Counted from the first letter of the stretch, positions 9,720 through 18,734 are shown. The stretch is DNA of 53,252 nt from Flavobacterium daejeonense DSM 17708 (GCF_000425425.1 NZ_AUDK01000030.1:1-53252); one strand, 5' to 3'. Made by a program: numbers and translations. The notes: a model not told the origin generated them from the letters alone.

Positions 9720-10226
9720 TTATTTACAACAACTCAGGACCTTCTCCATCACATAATCTTCCATCAGATAACCCAAACCAATTTCAATATCAATTTCCTG
9801 AATGATTTGGAAACCCATTTTTTGATAAAAACCAATAGCTTTATTGAATCGATTCACATTTAATAAAAGACTTTTACAACCTTTATCCAGAGTCATTTTT
9901 TCAATTGCATCAATCAACAACTTTCCTATCCCTTTTCCCTGAGCTTCGGGAAGCATATAAATTTTATGAATTTTAGTCTTAAATGAATTTTCATATTGAT
10001 GTTCAAAAGAGGCAAAACCTAAGGCTACAGTATTTTCAATAGCTAAAATAAATTCGTGTCCATTATCCATATTTGCCTGCAAACTTTCCTTTGAATAAAA
10101 AACCTTCAGCATATAATCTAATTGCGCCGGAGATAAAATTTCACCATAAGCTACTGGCCAGGTTTTATGCGCTATTTCGGTAATTGTTTTTAAATCGGCT
10201 GTGATAGCTTTAACAATATGTATCAT
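9720..10226 (-). CDS. GNAT family N-acetyltransferase
   Basis: The 168-residue protein has the GNAT fold. The acetyl-CoA-binding motif A is visible as IYMLPEAQGKGIGKLLIDAIE, and the C-terminal NRFNKAIGFYQKMGFQ segment is typical of the family. It is probably a cytoplasmic enzyme that transfers an acetyl group to an amine; the acceptor cannot be told from sequence. It starts 7 bases after the stop of the GMP reductase gene upstream, so the two are likely co-transcribed, and a strong terminator follows its stop codon. Confidence 0.85.
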   Translation of the reverse strand: MIHIVKAITADLKTITEIAHKTWPVAYGEILSPAQLDYMLKVFYSKESLQANMDNGHEFILAIENTVALGFASFEHQYENSFKTKIHKIYMLPEAQGKGIGKLLIDAIEKMTLDKGCKSLLLNVNRFNKAIGFYQKMGFQIIQEIDIEIGLGYLMEDYVMEKVLSCCK

Positions 10227-10233
10227 TATTAAA

Positions 10234-11274
10234 TTATTCGGTAAAAATTCTGTTTTCCTGTTCGCTAACGCGAATAAAAGTAGTTCGTTTTGTTAATTCC
10301 TTTAGTCGGGAAGCCCCCACATAAGTACAACTGCTGCGTAAACCGCCTAAAATATCCAAAACCGTGTCTGCAACATTCCCTTTAAAAGGAATTTTGACTG
10401 TTTTACCTTCACTGGCACGGTATTCAGCAACTCCACCTACGTGTTTATTCATAGCCGTGGCAGAACTCATTCCGTAAAACTGTTTAAATTTTTTACCGTT
10501 AATTTCCAGTAATTCTCCTCCGCTTTCGGTATGTCCGGCCAACATTCCGCCTAGCATCACAAAATCGGAACCCGCTCCAAAAGCTTTGGCAATATCGCCC
10601 GGAGTCGTACAGCCTCCATCACTGATGATGTGTCCACCCAAACCATGCGCAGCATCGGCACATTCAATAATTGCTGAAAGTTGTGGATAACCCACTCCTG
10701 TTTTTATTCGGGTAGTACAAACAGAACCGGGACCAATTCCTACTTTGATAATATCGGCTCCGGCCAAAAGTAATTCTTCCACCATTTCGCCCGTAACTAC
10801 ATTACCGGCAATAATTACTTTGTCAGGAAATTGTTTTCGGGTTTGCTTTAAAAAATTCACAAAATGCTCCGAATAACCATTAGCCACATCAATACAAATG
10901 AATTTTAATTCCGGATTTACAGTAATAATTTCGATTACTTTTTTGAAATCATTTTTTCCAGTTCCAGTGCTAACGGCTATATAGTTATAAAAATCAACAG
11001 TAGCATTCTTCAAAAAAGCATTCCATTCTGAAACCGAATAATGCTTATGAATAGCGGTGAATAATTTGTGCTTAGCCAGTTCAGTTGCCATTTCAAAGGT
11101 TCCCACCGTATCCATATTAGCTGCTATTACAGGAATACCACTCCAACTTACAGTACTGTGCAAAAACTTAAATTCTCTTTCTAATGAAACTTGCGACCTG
11201 CTTTTTAACGTAGAACGTTTAGGTCTTATCATTACATCTTTAAAGCCTAGTTTGAGATCGGTTTCTATTCGCAT
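10234..11274 (-). CDS. guaC: GMP reductase
   Basis: The 346-residue protein matches the size of GuaC (E. coli 347). It belongs to the IMP dehydrogenase/GMP reductase family and lacks CBS domains. The catalytic loop GPGSVCTTRIKTGVGYPQ is present with Cys186, together with SDGGCTTPGDIAKAFGAG for phosphate binding. The RPKRSTLKSRSQV N-terminal motif separates GMP reductase from IMP dehydrogenase. It converts GMP to IMP with NADPH and ammonia release. The start at 11274 is preferred over one at 11355, since the extra 27 residues are lysine-rich and not family-like. The gene lies 108 bases after the miaE-like gene and directly before a GNAT gene. Confidence 0.93.
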   Translation of the reverse strand: MRIETDLKLGFKDVMIRPKRSTLKSRSQVSLEREFKFLHSTVSWSGIPVIAANMDTVGTFEMATELAKHKLFTAIHKHYSVSEWNAFLKNATVDFYNYIAVSTGTGKNDFKKVIEIITVNPELKFICIDVANGYSEHFVNFLKQTRKQFPDKVIIAGNVVTGEMVEELLLAGADIIKVGIGPGSVCTTRIKTGVGYPQLSAIIECADAAHGLGGHIISDGGCTTPGDIAKAFGAGSDFVMLGGMLAGHTESGGELLEINGKKFKQFYGMSSATAMNKHVGGVAEYRASEGKTVKIPFKGNVADTVLDILGGLRSSCTYVGASRLKELTKRTTFIRVSEQENRIFTE

Positions 11275-11382
11275 AATTATCACTTTTTGGTGGGTTATCG
11301 AAAAATATCTTTTACTTTTCTTAAAAGTAATGAATTTTATGCGAGAATTATGCAAAGAAAAAAGAGACTTATCAACTATATA

Positions 11383-11976
11383 TTAACCGTGAATCGTTTC
11401 GTTTTTCCCGTAATTGGTAATAATTGATTCTTCAAATGCTAACCATTCTCTCCAACGTTTTTCCACATCGATTCCTTCTCCGTATTTTCGGGCATAAGTG
11501 ATAAAAGTAGTGTAATGTCCGGCTTCGCTTTCCATCAATTCCCTGTAAAAAACTGCCAGTTCTTCGTCCTGAATATTTTCTGAAAGCACTTTGAAGCGCT
11601 CGCAACTTCTGGCTTCAATCATTGCCGAAAAAAGCAATCGTTCTACCAAACCTGAAACACGGCTTCCATCAACACTTCTTTTCATATATTGGTACAATTC
11701 ATTCACATAATCGTCCTTTCGTTCGCGGCCTAATTTCAATCCTCTTTTGATGATTAAATTATGCACCTGTTCAAAATGATCGATTTCTTCTTTGGCCAAA
11801 GCCAATAAATCCTTTACCAAATCCTGATGTTCAGAATTATTTGCAATAATAGTAATGGCATTGGTGGCTGCTTTTTGCTCGCACCAGGCATGATCAGTCA
11901 GGATTTCTTCAATATTTTTTTCTACAATATTTACCCATCTTGGGTCAGTTGGCAATTGTAATCGTAATACACTCAT
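11383..11976 (-). CDS. miaE: tRNA-(ms2io6A)-hydroxylase, MiaE-like
   Basis: The 197-residue all-helical protein has the ferritin-like diiron ligand pattern of MiaE: a helix with LAKEEIDHFEQVHNLI, then EARSCERFKVL, then ESEAGHYTTFI. MiaE hydroxylates the isopentenyl group of the modified adenosine at position 37 of some tRNAs, using oxygen and a diiron centre. The length agrees with the Bacteroidetes members of the family. The call is from the diiron motifs; the modified substrate assumes that MiaA and MiaB exist elsewhere in the genome. Confidence 0.85.
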   Translation of the reverse strand: MSVLRLQLPTDPRWVNIVEKNIEEILTDHAWCEQKAATNAITIIANNSEHQDLVKDLLALAKEEIDHFEQVHNLIIKRGLKLGRERKDDYVNELYQYMKRSVDGSRVSGLVERLLFSAMIEARSCERFKVLSENIQDEELAVFYRELMESEAGHYTTFITYARKYGEGIDVEKRWREWLAFEESIITNYGKNETIHG

Positions 11977-12027
11977 TTTTTTAAGTCTTAAAGTTTAAAA
12001 GCCAAAAGTTGCAAAGCCTAAAAAATA

Positions 12028-12093
12028 AAAGTCGAAGATCAAAACTTAAATAGAAATTCACATTCTATTTTAAGACTTTCGACCTTCGACTTT
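12028..12093. repeat. Imperfect intergenic hairpin built of short words
   Basis: AAAGTCGAAG (12028-12037) pairs with CTTCGACTTT (12084-12093), and the inner words ATAGAA and TTCTAT also pair. It occupies most of the space between the glyA stop and the miaE-like start. The surrounding sequence keeps repeating words such as AAGTCTTAAAG and GACTTTCGAC. It could fold in RNA from either strand. Confidence 0.6.
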
Positions 12094-12112
12094 ATGACTT
12101 TATTATTACTTT

Positions 12113-13387
12113 TTAGAAAACGAAAATCGCTCTTTCGCTCATCATTTCGTTAACTTCTTCAGCAACTTCTTCAATAATATCCTCGTTAGTATGATTCATC
12201 AATACTTTGTCAATCATCGCAACGATAGTTTCCATATCTTCTTCTACTAAACCACGAGTAGTGATAGCAGCAGTTCCTACACGGATACCAGAAGTAACAA
12301 ACGGAGATTTGTCATCAAATGGAACCATGTTTTTATTTACAGTAATTTCAGCTTTTACTAAAGCATTTTCAGCTTCTTTACCTGAAATTCCTTTGTTTCT
12401 TAAGTCAATTAACATCATGTGGTTATCAGTACCTCCAGAGATGATGTTGTATCCTCTTTTTACGAAAGCTTCAGCCATCGCATTAGCATTTTTCTGCAAT
12501 TGACGCGCATAAGTAAAGAACTCATCTTGTAAAGCTTCACCAAAAGCAACCGCTTTAGCAGCGATAATATGCATCAAAGGACCACCTTGATTTCCTGGGA
12601 AAACTGCTAAGTCTAATAAAGAAGACATCATTCTGATTTCCCCTTTTGGAGTAGTTAATCCCCAAGGATTTGGGAAATCTTTACCCATCAAAATCAAACC
12701 TCCACGAGGTCCACGTAATGTTTTGTGAGTAGTTGTAGTTACGATATGACAGTGAGGAATTGGATCGCTTAATAAACCTTTAGCAATTAAACCTGCAGGG
12801 TGAGAAATATCAGCCATTAAAATTGCACCTACGCTATCCGCAATTTGACGGAAACGAGCAAAATCCATATCACGAGAATAAGCCGAAGCTCCTGCGATGA
12901 TTAATTTTGGCTGCTCTTTAGTAGCAATTTCCTGAATATTATCATAATCTAAACGACCTGTTTCTTTATCAACTCCATAGAAAACCGGGTTGTAAACACG
13001 TCCTGAGAAGTTCACCGGAGAACCGTGAGTCAAGTGCCCACCGTGAGATAAATCAAAACCTAAAATTTTATCACCTGGTTTCAAACAAGCGTGAAAAACC
13101 GATGCATTAGCCTGAGAGCCTGAGTGAGGCTGAACGTTAGCATACTCTGCTCCAAACAATTCTTTTGCTCTGTCAATTGCGATTTGCTCAACAATATCCA
13201 CTACTTCACAACCACCATAATATCTTTTACCCGGATATCCTTCTGCATATTTATTTGTTAAAACTGAACCAGCAGCTTCCATTACTTCATCACTTACAAA
13301 GTTCTCAGAAGCAATAAGTTCCAAGCCGTGTATTTGTCTGTCTTGTTCTTCAAGAATAAGTTCAAAAATTTGTTTGTCGCGTTGCAT
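12113..13387 (-). CDS. glyA: Serine hydroxymethyltransferase
   Basis: The 424-residue protein is a PLP enzyme interconverting serine and glycine with transfer of a one-carbon unit to tetrahydrofolate. Clear landmarks are HGLELIASENF near the start, NKYAEGYPGKRYYGG, PHSGSQAN, and the PLP lysine Lys222 in TTTTHKTLRGPRGG. The start at 13387 gives the usual SHMT N terminus; the longer frame from 13423 adds twelve untypical residues. A perfect TAnnTTTG -7 element lies 26 bases upstream. The gene is divergent from fahA. Confidence 0.97.
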   Translation of the reverse strand: MQRDKQIFELILEEQDRQIHGLELIASENFVSDEVMEAAGSVLTNKYAEGYPGKRYYGGCEVVDIVEQIAIDRAKELFGAEYANVQPHSGSQANASVFHACLKPGDKILGFDLSHGGHLTHGSPVNFSGRVYNPVFYGVDKETGRLDYDNIQEIATKEQPKLIIAGASAYSRDMDFARFRQIADSVGAILMADISHPAGLIAKGLLSDPIPHCHIVTTTTHKTLRGPRGGLILMGKDFPNPWGLTTPKGEIRMMSSLLDLAVFPGNQGGPLMHIIAAKAVAFGEALQDEFFTYARQLQKNANAMAEAFVKRGYNIISGGTDNHMMLIDLRNKGISGKEAENALVKAEITVNKNMVPFDDKSPFVTSGIRVGTAAITTRGLVEEDMETIVAMIDKVLMNHTNEDIIEEVAEEVNEMMSERAIFVF

Positions 13388-13412
13388 TTTTTTGATTTTA
13401 AATAATTTTGGG

Positions 13413-13420
13413 CAAAAATA
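13413..13420 (-). promoter_or_regulatory. Putative -7 element of glyA
   Basis: The minus strand reads TATTTTTG (TAnnTTTG consensus), 26 bases before the glyA start. No clear -33 TTTG is seen at usual spacing. Confidence 0.5.
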
Positions 13421-13430
13421 CAAAAAAACG

Positions 13431-13461
13431 TTTGTTAAACTGATAGATTATAATATATTTG
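13431..13461 (+). promoter_or_regulatory. Putative fahA promoter
   Basis: TTTG (13431-13434), 19 bases, then TATATTTG (13454-13461). This is a full match to the Bacteroidetes housekeeping -33/-7 pattern, 32 bases before the fahA ATG and overlapping the upstream region of the divergent glyA promoter. Confidence 0.65.
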
Positions 13462-13493
13462 ATTTATAATTTTCAACAAAAAATTAACACAAT

Positions 13494-14777
13494 ATGCCAA
13501 TATCAGCCAACGATACTAAAAGAAAATCATGGATAGAAGTTCCTCAAAACAGTGATTTCCCAATCCAGAACATTCCTTTTGGTGTTTTCCTTACTAAAGA
13601 AAATGTAGTAACCGTGGGAACCCGCATTGGAGATTCGGCTATTGATTTAGGTGCTTTACAGCAATTAGGCTACTTTTCCGGTATCGATTTAACAGATGAT
13701 ATGTTCATACAGGACACGCTGAATGACTTTATTTCCGACGGAAAAAAAACCTGGCGACTGGTTCGTAATCGTATCGCCGATATTTTTGATGAAAACAATC
13801 CCAAGTTGCGTGAAAACGAAAACCATAAAAACATCATTATTTTTAATATTGATGAAGTAGAAATGCAATTACCGGTTTTAATAGGCGATTATACTGATTT
13901 TTATTCCAGCAAAATTCATGCATCGAACGTTGGTAAAATGATTCGCAACGAAGAAAATGCCTTGTTACCTAACTGGCCACAGATGCCTATTGCCTATCAC
14001 GGAAGAAGTTCAACCATAATTCCTTCAGGAATTCCGGTTCACAGACCTTTGGGACAAACTTTACCTCCTGATGCAACGACTCCGGTTTTTGGTGCTTCGC
14101 GTTCGGTTGATTTCGAATTAGAAACAGCCTTCATCACCACTGACGCTAATATTATGGGAGAAATGATTCCTATAAACGAAGCGGAAGATTATATTTTCGG
14201 AATGGTTTTATTGAATGACTGGACCGCACGTGATATTCAAAAATGGGAATACATGCCTTTAGGCCCTTTGTTATCTAAAAATTTTGCCACTTCTATTTCA
14301 CCGTGGATTGTAACCATGGATGCTTTAGAACCTTTTAGAATTGCCAGCCCAAAACAAAATCCAAGTCCGCTGCCTTATTTACAACAAAAAGGGAAGCATT
14401 CTTTTGATATCAATCTGGAAGTAGCTATTCAGCCGGAAAAAACAGAAGCAACAATAGTTTCTAAATCCAATTTCAAATACATGTATTGGACCATGAATCA
14501 GCAATTAACACATCACACTTCTAACGGATGCCGAATCAATTCGGGAGACATGATGGGTTCGGGAGCTATTTCGGGCCCAACTAAAGACAGTTATGGTTCG
14601 ATGTTAGAATTGACCTGGGGAGGCGAAAAACCCCTAAAATTGAATGATGGAAGCGAACGCAAATACATCAACGACAACGATACTGTAATTATCAAAGGTT
14701 TTTGTGAAAACAGTCAGGTGCGAATTGGTTTTGGAGAAGTTTCCTGTAAATTACTTCCTCCATTTGTGAGAAAATAA
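13494..14777 (+). CDS. fahA: Fumarylacetoacetase
   Basis: The 427-residue protein has the two-part layout of eukaryote-type FAH: an N-terminal SH3-like domain (IPFGVFLTKENVVTVGTRIGD) and the catalytic domain. Typical motifs are GDYTDFYSSKIHASNVG, MPIAYHGRSSTI with the catalytic histidine, VDFELETAF with metal ligands, and NDWTARDIQKWEY. It splits fumarylacetoacetate to fumarate and acetoacetate, the last step of tyrosine and homogentisate breakdown. No other gene of that pathway is nearby; it stands alone, divergent from glyA and closed by a bidirectional terminator. Confidence 0.96.
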   Translation: MPISANDTKRKSWIEVPQNSDFPIQNIPFGVFLTKENVVTVGTRIGDSAIDLGALQQLGYFSGIDLTDDMFIQDTLNDFISDGKKTWRLVRNRIADIFDENNPKLRENENHKNIIIFNIDEVEMQLPVLIGDYTDFYSSKIHASNVGKMIRNEENALLPNWPQMPIAYHGRSSTIIPSGIPVHRPLGQTLPPDATTPVFGASRSVDFELETAFITTDANIMGEMIPINEAEDYIFGMVLLNDWTARDIQKWEYMPLGPLLSKNFATSISPWIVTMDALEPFRIASPKQNPSPLPYLQQKGKHSFDINLEVAIQPEKTEATIVSKSNFKYMYWTMNQQLTHHTSNGCRINSGDMMGSGAISGPTKDSYGSMLELTWGGEKPLKLNDGSERKYINDNDTVIIKGFCENSQVRIGFGEVSCKLLPPFVRK

Positions 14778-14794
14778 AAAACTATATCCTAAAC

Positions 14795-14829
14795 AAAAAG
14801 TCCCGCTTGATTTTCAAACGGGACTTTTT
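14795..14829. terminator. Bidirectional terminator between fahA and the transaldolase gene
   Basis: AAAAAGTCCCG (14795-14805) pairs perfectly with CGGGACTTTTT (14819-14829). The A and T flanks let it serve both convergent genes. Confidence 0.9.
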
Positions 14830-14849
14830 TATAAATTTAAAGTAACGAA

Positions 14850-15506
14850 TTACTTGTTTCCTTTTTCGAAATCAGCAATGAATTGAGCTAATCCAATATC
14901 TGTTAATGGGTGTTTCAATAAACCGGAAATTGCAGATAAAGGTCCTGTCATTACATCGGCTCCAATTTTAGCACAGTTTACAATATGCATCGTGTGACGT
15001 ACAGAAGCAGCTAAAATTTGAGTTTCGTAACCATAGTTATCATAGATCTCTCTGATTTCCTGAATCAAATTCAAACCGTCAGTTGAAACATCGTCTAATC
15101 TTCCTAAGAACGGAGAAACATAAGTAGCACCTGCTTTAGCAGCTAATAAAGCCTGACCGGCAGAGAATACTAAAGTTACATTCGTTTTAATTCCTTTGTC
15201 AGAAAAATATTTAGCAGCCTGAACACCTGCTTTAGTCATAGGCAATTTTACTACGATTTGCTCGTGTAATTCAGCTAATTCCTCACCTTCTCTTACCATT
15301 CCTTCAAAATCCAAAGCATTCACTTCAGCACTTACATCACCGTCAACAAGATTACAAATATCAACATAATGTTTCAAGATATTATCTTTTCCGGTAATAC
15401 CTTCTTTAGCCATCAAAGACGGATTTGTAGTTACACCATCTAAAACACCTAAAGATTGTGCTTCTTTAATTTGCTCTAAATTAGCTGTGTCAATAAAAAA
15501 TTTCAT
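14850..15506 (-). CDS. tal: Transaldolase, short (fructose-6-phosphate aldolase-like) type
   Basis: The 218-residue protein belongs to the short TalC/FSA-like transaldolases. It starts MKFFIDTANLEQIKEA, has GVTTNPSLMAKEG, and carries the Schiff-base lysine Lys87 in IVVKLPMTKAG. The barrel end has ASVRHTMH and the phosphate-binding region. It moves a three-carbon ketol unit between sugar phosphates in the non-oxidative pentose phosphate pathway; some relatives act as fructose-6-phosphate aldolases, which this sequence alone does not settle. It converges with fahA at a shared terminator. Confidence 0.92.
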   Translation of the reverse strand: MKFFIDTANLEQIKEAQSLGVLDGVTTNPSLMAKEGITGKDNILKHYVDICNLVDGDVSAEVNALDFEGMVREGEELAELHEQIVVKLPMTKAGVQAAKYFSDKGIKTNVTLVFSAGQALLAAKAGATYVSPFLGRLDDVSTDGLNLIQEIREIYDNYGYETQILAASVRHTMHIVNCAKIGADVMTGPLSAISGLLKHPLTDIGLAQFIADFEKGNK

Positions 15507-15588
15507 AATTTATATATTTAATTGTTTTTAGATTCCGTTGCAAATAAAGTGTTTCTTCTACACTTAAACTAATTCAACGTTTGCAAAT

Positions 15589-16392
15589 TTACAACTTATA
15601 ATGATTCATCAACATTTTTTCATACATTTTATCTGGTAACAAACGTTTTAAAACAATTGAAAATTTCTGCAAAAACGCTCCCACCTTATAATGAATCTTA
15701 GGATTTTTGGACTCAATGATATTATAAACTGCTACAGCCATATCTCTCGGATCGCTTCCGCTATCCACATGTTCATCCATCGTTTTTAAGGTATTTCCAT
15801 AAGGAATTTCATAAGCTGATCCGGAAATCAAAGGCGCATGAAAACGACCTGAAGCAATATTAGTAGCAAAATCTCCCGGTGCCACATTAGTAATTTGAAT
15901 GCCAAAAGACTTTACTTCCATTCGTAAAGCTTCAGAAATAAGTTCTAATGCCCCTTTAGAAGCCGAATACACACTTCGATAAGGCAAACCCATATACCCC
16001 GCAATAGAAGTTACATTAATAATTAAACCTGATTTTTGTTGGCGCATTTGAGGCAAAACCGCTTTCATCACTTCGATAGGACCAAAAAAATTAGTTTCAA
16101 AATTGTTTTTGATTTCAGAAGTTGGAATTTCTTCCAAAGGTCCCGTTATACCAACACCAGCATTATTAATTACTACATCCAATTTTCCTGTTGTAGTTAT
16201 AATTTTGGCAACAGCAGCCTGTATCGTTTCCGGCTTCCTAACATCCAAAGCTACTAAAGGAAAAACTGAGTTCAACACTTTTTCCGGATTTCGGCTGGTT
16301 CCATAAACCACAAAACCTTTTTGATGCAAAAACTCACCAATAGATTTTCCAATCCCTGAAGAACCTCCGGTAATCAACACTACTTTACTCAT
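15589..16392 (-). CDS. Short-chain dehydrogenase/reductase (classical SDR)
   Basis: The 267-residue protein has the Rossmann motif VLITGGSSGIGKSIG, the NNAG motif (VINNAGVGITGPLE) and the YSASK active-site motif. The C-terminal region (GSAYEIPYGNTLKTMDEHVDSG, then RLLPDKMYEKMLMNHYKL) resembles the retinol dehydrogenase-like group of bacterial SDRs often annotated simply as SDR oxidoreductase. It would act on an alcohol or carbonyl with NAD(P)(H). The substrate is unknown. It lies alone between the transaldolase and the SRP RNA genes. Confidence 0.85.
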   Translation of the reverse strand: MSKVVLITGGSSGIGKSIGEFLHQKGFVVYGTSRNPEKVLNSVFPLVALDVRKPETIQAAVAKIITTTGKLDVVINNAGVGITGPLEEIPTSEIKNNFETNFFGPIEVMKAVLPQMRQQKSGLIINVTSIAGYMGLPYRSVYSASKGALELISEALRMEVKSFGIQITNVAPGDFATNIASGRFHAPLISGSAYEIPYGNTLKTMDEHVDSGSDPRDMAVAVYNIIESKNPKIHYKVGAFLQKFSIVLKRLLPDKMYEKMLMNHYKL

Positions 16393-16407
16393 ACTTTTTT
16401 TAGGTTA

Positions 16408-16434
16408 TGAGTTATGAGTTTTGGGTTATGAGTT
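16408..16434 (-). repeat. Dispersed intergenic repeat, copy identical to 36697-36723
   Basis: On the minus strand this 27-base stretch is identical to the plus strand at 36697-36723 and is built from the words AACTCATAAC and CCAAAACTC. It lies just upstream of the SDR gene. The same words make the inverted repeat at 24440-24508. Confidence 0.8.
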
Positions 16435-16500
16435 TTGGTTTGTGGTGTGCAAACCTAACTTCTAATTTCCAACTCCTAACTTTCGAGAAATCCAAAAATA

Positions 16501-16522
16501 AAAAAATCCTCCCGAAGGAAGA
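16501..16522 (-). terminator. Terminator of the SRP RNA gene
   Basis: On the minus strand TCTTCC-TTCG-GGAGGA forms a UUCG-tetraloop hairpin followed by a run of seven T. It lies about 30 bases past the end of the SRP RNA. Confidence 0.85.
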
Positions 16523-16552
16523 CTACTTTTGAAAAATTATTAAATAAAAAAT

Positions 16553-16645
16553 GGCAAGCGACCTACATCGCACCGCTCAACCGCGTACCCTTGCTATGTT
16601 CCCATCCTGGGGGAGTCTGCAGGAGCTGGTCGTGTAGGACTTGCC
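16553..16645 (-). ncRNA. ffs: Signal recognition particle RNA (small bacterial type)
   Basis: The minus strand folds into a single long hairpin. The ends GGCAAG...CCUACAC and GUGUAGG...CUUGCC-like arms pair. The apical part keeps the SRP domain IV features: CAGG, a GGAA tetraloop closed by AUG/CAU, then AGCAAGGGUA. The length of about 93 bases fits the small bacterial SRP RNA that binds Ffh. A UUCG terminator follows. Exact ends may differ by a few bases. Confidence 0.92.
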
Positions 16646-16734
16646 GGTGCAAATATACAATCTTTTTATATTTTTGCAAGCCCTTTTGCAAGCTTAAAAT
16701 AACATTGTATATTAGAACCATTAAAATTCAAAAG

Positions 16735-17784
16735 ATGAAAAAACATAACTTATTATCTTTCATTTTATTAGGAACTTTACTTTCTAATTGTGGAGATACA
16801 AAAAATAGAGAAAACACCATATTTAATTTTGATTCTTCCAAAATTTCCGCACATTATCAGCCTCAGGAGACGCTTGATTTGAATATTTTAAATCCAAAAT
16901 CAAAAGCAGTTGATAGCATTGTTTACTATATAAACGATACTAAAATTAAAACAGTGAAAGGTCTTGAAAAACTTTCTTTTCCATTAAAAGATCAAAAACT
17001 AGGTTATCAAAATCTAAAGGCACTGGTTTATTTTGAAGGTGAAAATGCCGAAACTACCGCAAGAATTGAAATGGTTTCCAATGTGACACCTAAATTATTA
17101 AAATATAAAATTGTAAATACCTATCCTCACGATGTAAATTCTTTTACTGAAGGATTAGAATTTTACAAAGACACCTTGTATGAAAGTACAGGACAAAAAG
17201 CCAATTCTTATTTTAGAAAATACGACTATAAAACAGGTAAAATATTTAAACAAATTGATTTAGATTCTAAATATTTTGGTGAAGGAATTACTTTTATCAA
17301 CGGAAAGTTATTTCAATTAACCTGGCAGGAAAAAACCGGTTTTATCTATAATGCCAACACTTTAAAACTGGAAAAAACCTTTACTTACACTAAAGAAATT
17401 GAAGGTTGGGGAATGACGCATGACGATAAATACATTTACCAATCAGACGGAACAGAGAAAATCTGGAAAATGGATCCTGAAACACAAAAAATGATTGACT
17501 ACATCAATGTATATTCAGGAAGTTCAAAAATCAAATCAGTTAATGAATTGGAATTAATCGATGGCAAATTTTATGCAAATGTTTGGCAAAAAGATGCTAT
17601 TGCTGTAATTAATCCTTCTACTGGTGCGGTTGAAGCAATTATAGATTTATCAGGATTACGTAAATTAATCAATGCAACTCCGGATGATGTATTAAACGGA
17701 ATTGCTTACAATCCTAAGACTAAAACCATTTTTGTAACCGGTAAAAACTGGGACAAAATGTTTGAAATCACCGTTTCGGAATAA
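16735..17784 (+). CDS. Glutaminyl-peptide cyclotransferase-like lipoprotein
   Basis: The 349-residue protein begins with a lipoprotein signal (MKKHNLLSFILLGTLLSNC). Residues 125-349 form the Glu_cyclase_2 beta-propeller, with YPHDVNSFTEGLEF, FGEGITF, QLTWQEKTGF, EGWGMTHDD and LNGIAYNPKT as family motifs. This is the plant/bacterial type of glutaminyl cyclase, which turns N-terminal glutamine into pyroglutamate. About 100 residues between the lipobox and the propeller form an extra domain. A longer frame from 16591 is unlikely because it would run through the SRP RNA gene; the ATG at 16735 starts the signal peptide. Confidence 0.88.
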   Translation: MKKHNLLSFILLGTLLSNCGDTKNRENTIFNFDSSKISAHYQPQETLDLNILNPKSKAVDSIVYYINDTKIKTVKGLEKLSFPLKDQKLGYQNLKALVYFEGENAETTARIEMVSNVTPKLLKYKIVNTYPHDVNSFTEGLEFYKDTLYESTGQKANSYFRKYDYKTGKIFKQIDLDSKYFGEGITFINGKLFQLTWQEKTGFIYNANTLKLEKTFTYTKEIEGWGMTHDDKYIYQSDGTEKIWKMDPETQKMIDYINVYSGSSKIKSVNELELIDGKFYANVWQKDAIAVINPSTGAVEAIIDLSGLRKLINATPDDVLNGIAYNPKTKTIFVTGKNWDKMFEITVSE

Positions 17785-17817
17785 CCGGTTTCTTTCGAAA
17801 AATTAATTTACAAACTA

Positions 17818-17858
17818 AAAAAGGAGCGCAAAATCATTCGATTTTTGCGCTCCTTTTT
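17818..17858. terminator. Bidirectional terminator
   Basis: AAAAAGGAGCGCAAAA (17818-17833) pairs with TTTTGCGCTCCTTTTT (17843-17858) without a mismatch. It separates the convergent glutaminyl cyclase and FAH-family genes. Confidence 0.93.
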
Positions 17859-17879
17859 AATTTTATCAAAAATGAATTA

Positions 17880-18734
17880 CTATTTAGAATAAGCAACAGC
17901 TAATTGTTTGCTGGAACCTAATCCTTCGATACCTAATTCAATTACATCACCTGCTTTTACATAAACAGGATCCGGTTTAATTCCTAAACCTACTCCCGGA
18001 GGTGTTCCTGTACTGATAATATCACCAGGAAGTAATGTCATAAACTGACTTAAATAATGTACTAAAAATGGAATTTTAAATACTAAATTAGAGGTGTTAC
18101 TGTTTTGGAAAGTTTTACCGTTCACTGTCAGCCACATTCCTAAATTATTTACATCAGCAATTTCATCCTGAGTAGCTAAAACCGGTCCTAGAGGTGCAAA
18201 TGTATCACATCCTTTCCCTTTAGCCCATTGACCACCCATTTCAATCTGGAACGCTCTTTCGCTGTAATCGTTTAACAAGGCATATCCGGCAACATAATCT
18301 AAAGCTTCTGCTTCTTCCACATAACTCGCTTTTTTACCTACTACAAAAGCCAATTCCACTTCCCAGTCGGTTTTTTCACTTCCCTTTGGAATCACCAAAT
18401 TATCATTTGGTCCGCATAAAGAAGTCGTTGATTTAAAGAAAATGATAGGTTCTGTTGGGATTGGCGCATTAGTTTCATGACAATGATCGACATAGTTCAA
18501 ACCAATACAAATAATTTTTGAAGGTCGGGCAACCGGAGAACCTAAACGAACATCATCAGCTACTTCCGGAAAAGAAGTTCCACTCTCAATGGCAGCTTTT
18601 AATTTTGCTAATCCGTCATTTTCAAAAAAAGACTCATTATAATCAGCTACAACCGAAGAAACATCGTATCTCTTTTCTCCAATTAAAATCCCCGGTTTTT
18701 CACTGCCTTCGGCTCCAAAACGTATTAATTTCAT
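17880..18734 (-). CDS. Fumarylacetoacetate hydrolase family protein (possible 2,4-diketo-3-deoxy-L-fuconate hydrolase)
   Basis: The 284-residue protein has the short FAH fold: KIICIGLNYVDHCHETN, FFKSTTSLCGPND, DWEVELAFVVGKKA with acidic metal ligands, LNDYSERAFQ, and DIISTGTPPGVGLG. It hydrolyses or decarboxylates a dioxo-acid. Close relatives act in the oxidative L-fucose/L-rhamnose pathway or are annotated as ureidoglycolate lyase. The next gene upstream is an SDR, and an AraC regulator is divergent from it, which favours a sugar-acid role. This is inferred, since dehydratase and lactonase genes are missing here. Confidence 0.85.
   Translation of the reverse strand: MKLIRFGAEGSEKPGILIGEKRYDVSSVVADYNESFFENDGLAKLKAAIESGTSFPEVADDVRLGSPVARPSKIICIGLNYVDHCHETNAPIPTEPIIFFKSTTSLCGPNDNLVIPKGSEKTDWEVELAFVVGKKASYVEEAEALDYVAGYALLNDYSERAFQIEMGGQWAKGKGCDTFAPLGPVLATQDEIADVNNLGMWLTVNGKTFQNSNTSNLVFKIPFLVHYLSQFMTLLPGDIISTGTPPGVGLGIKPDPVYVKAGDVIELGIEGLGSSKQLAVAYSK

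Noticed and set aside
16591..16734. Upstream extension of the glutaminyl cyclase gene
   Set aside because: It runs through the SRP RNA on the other strand and gives Cys-rich unnatural sequence; the lipoprotein signal starts at 16735.
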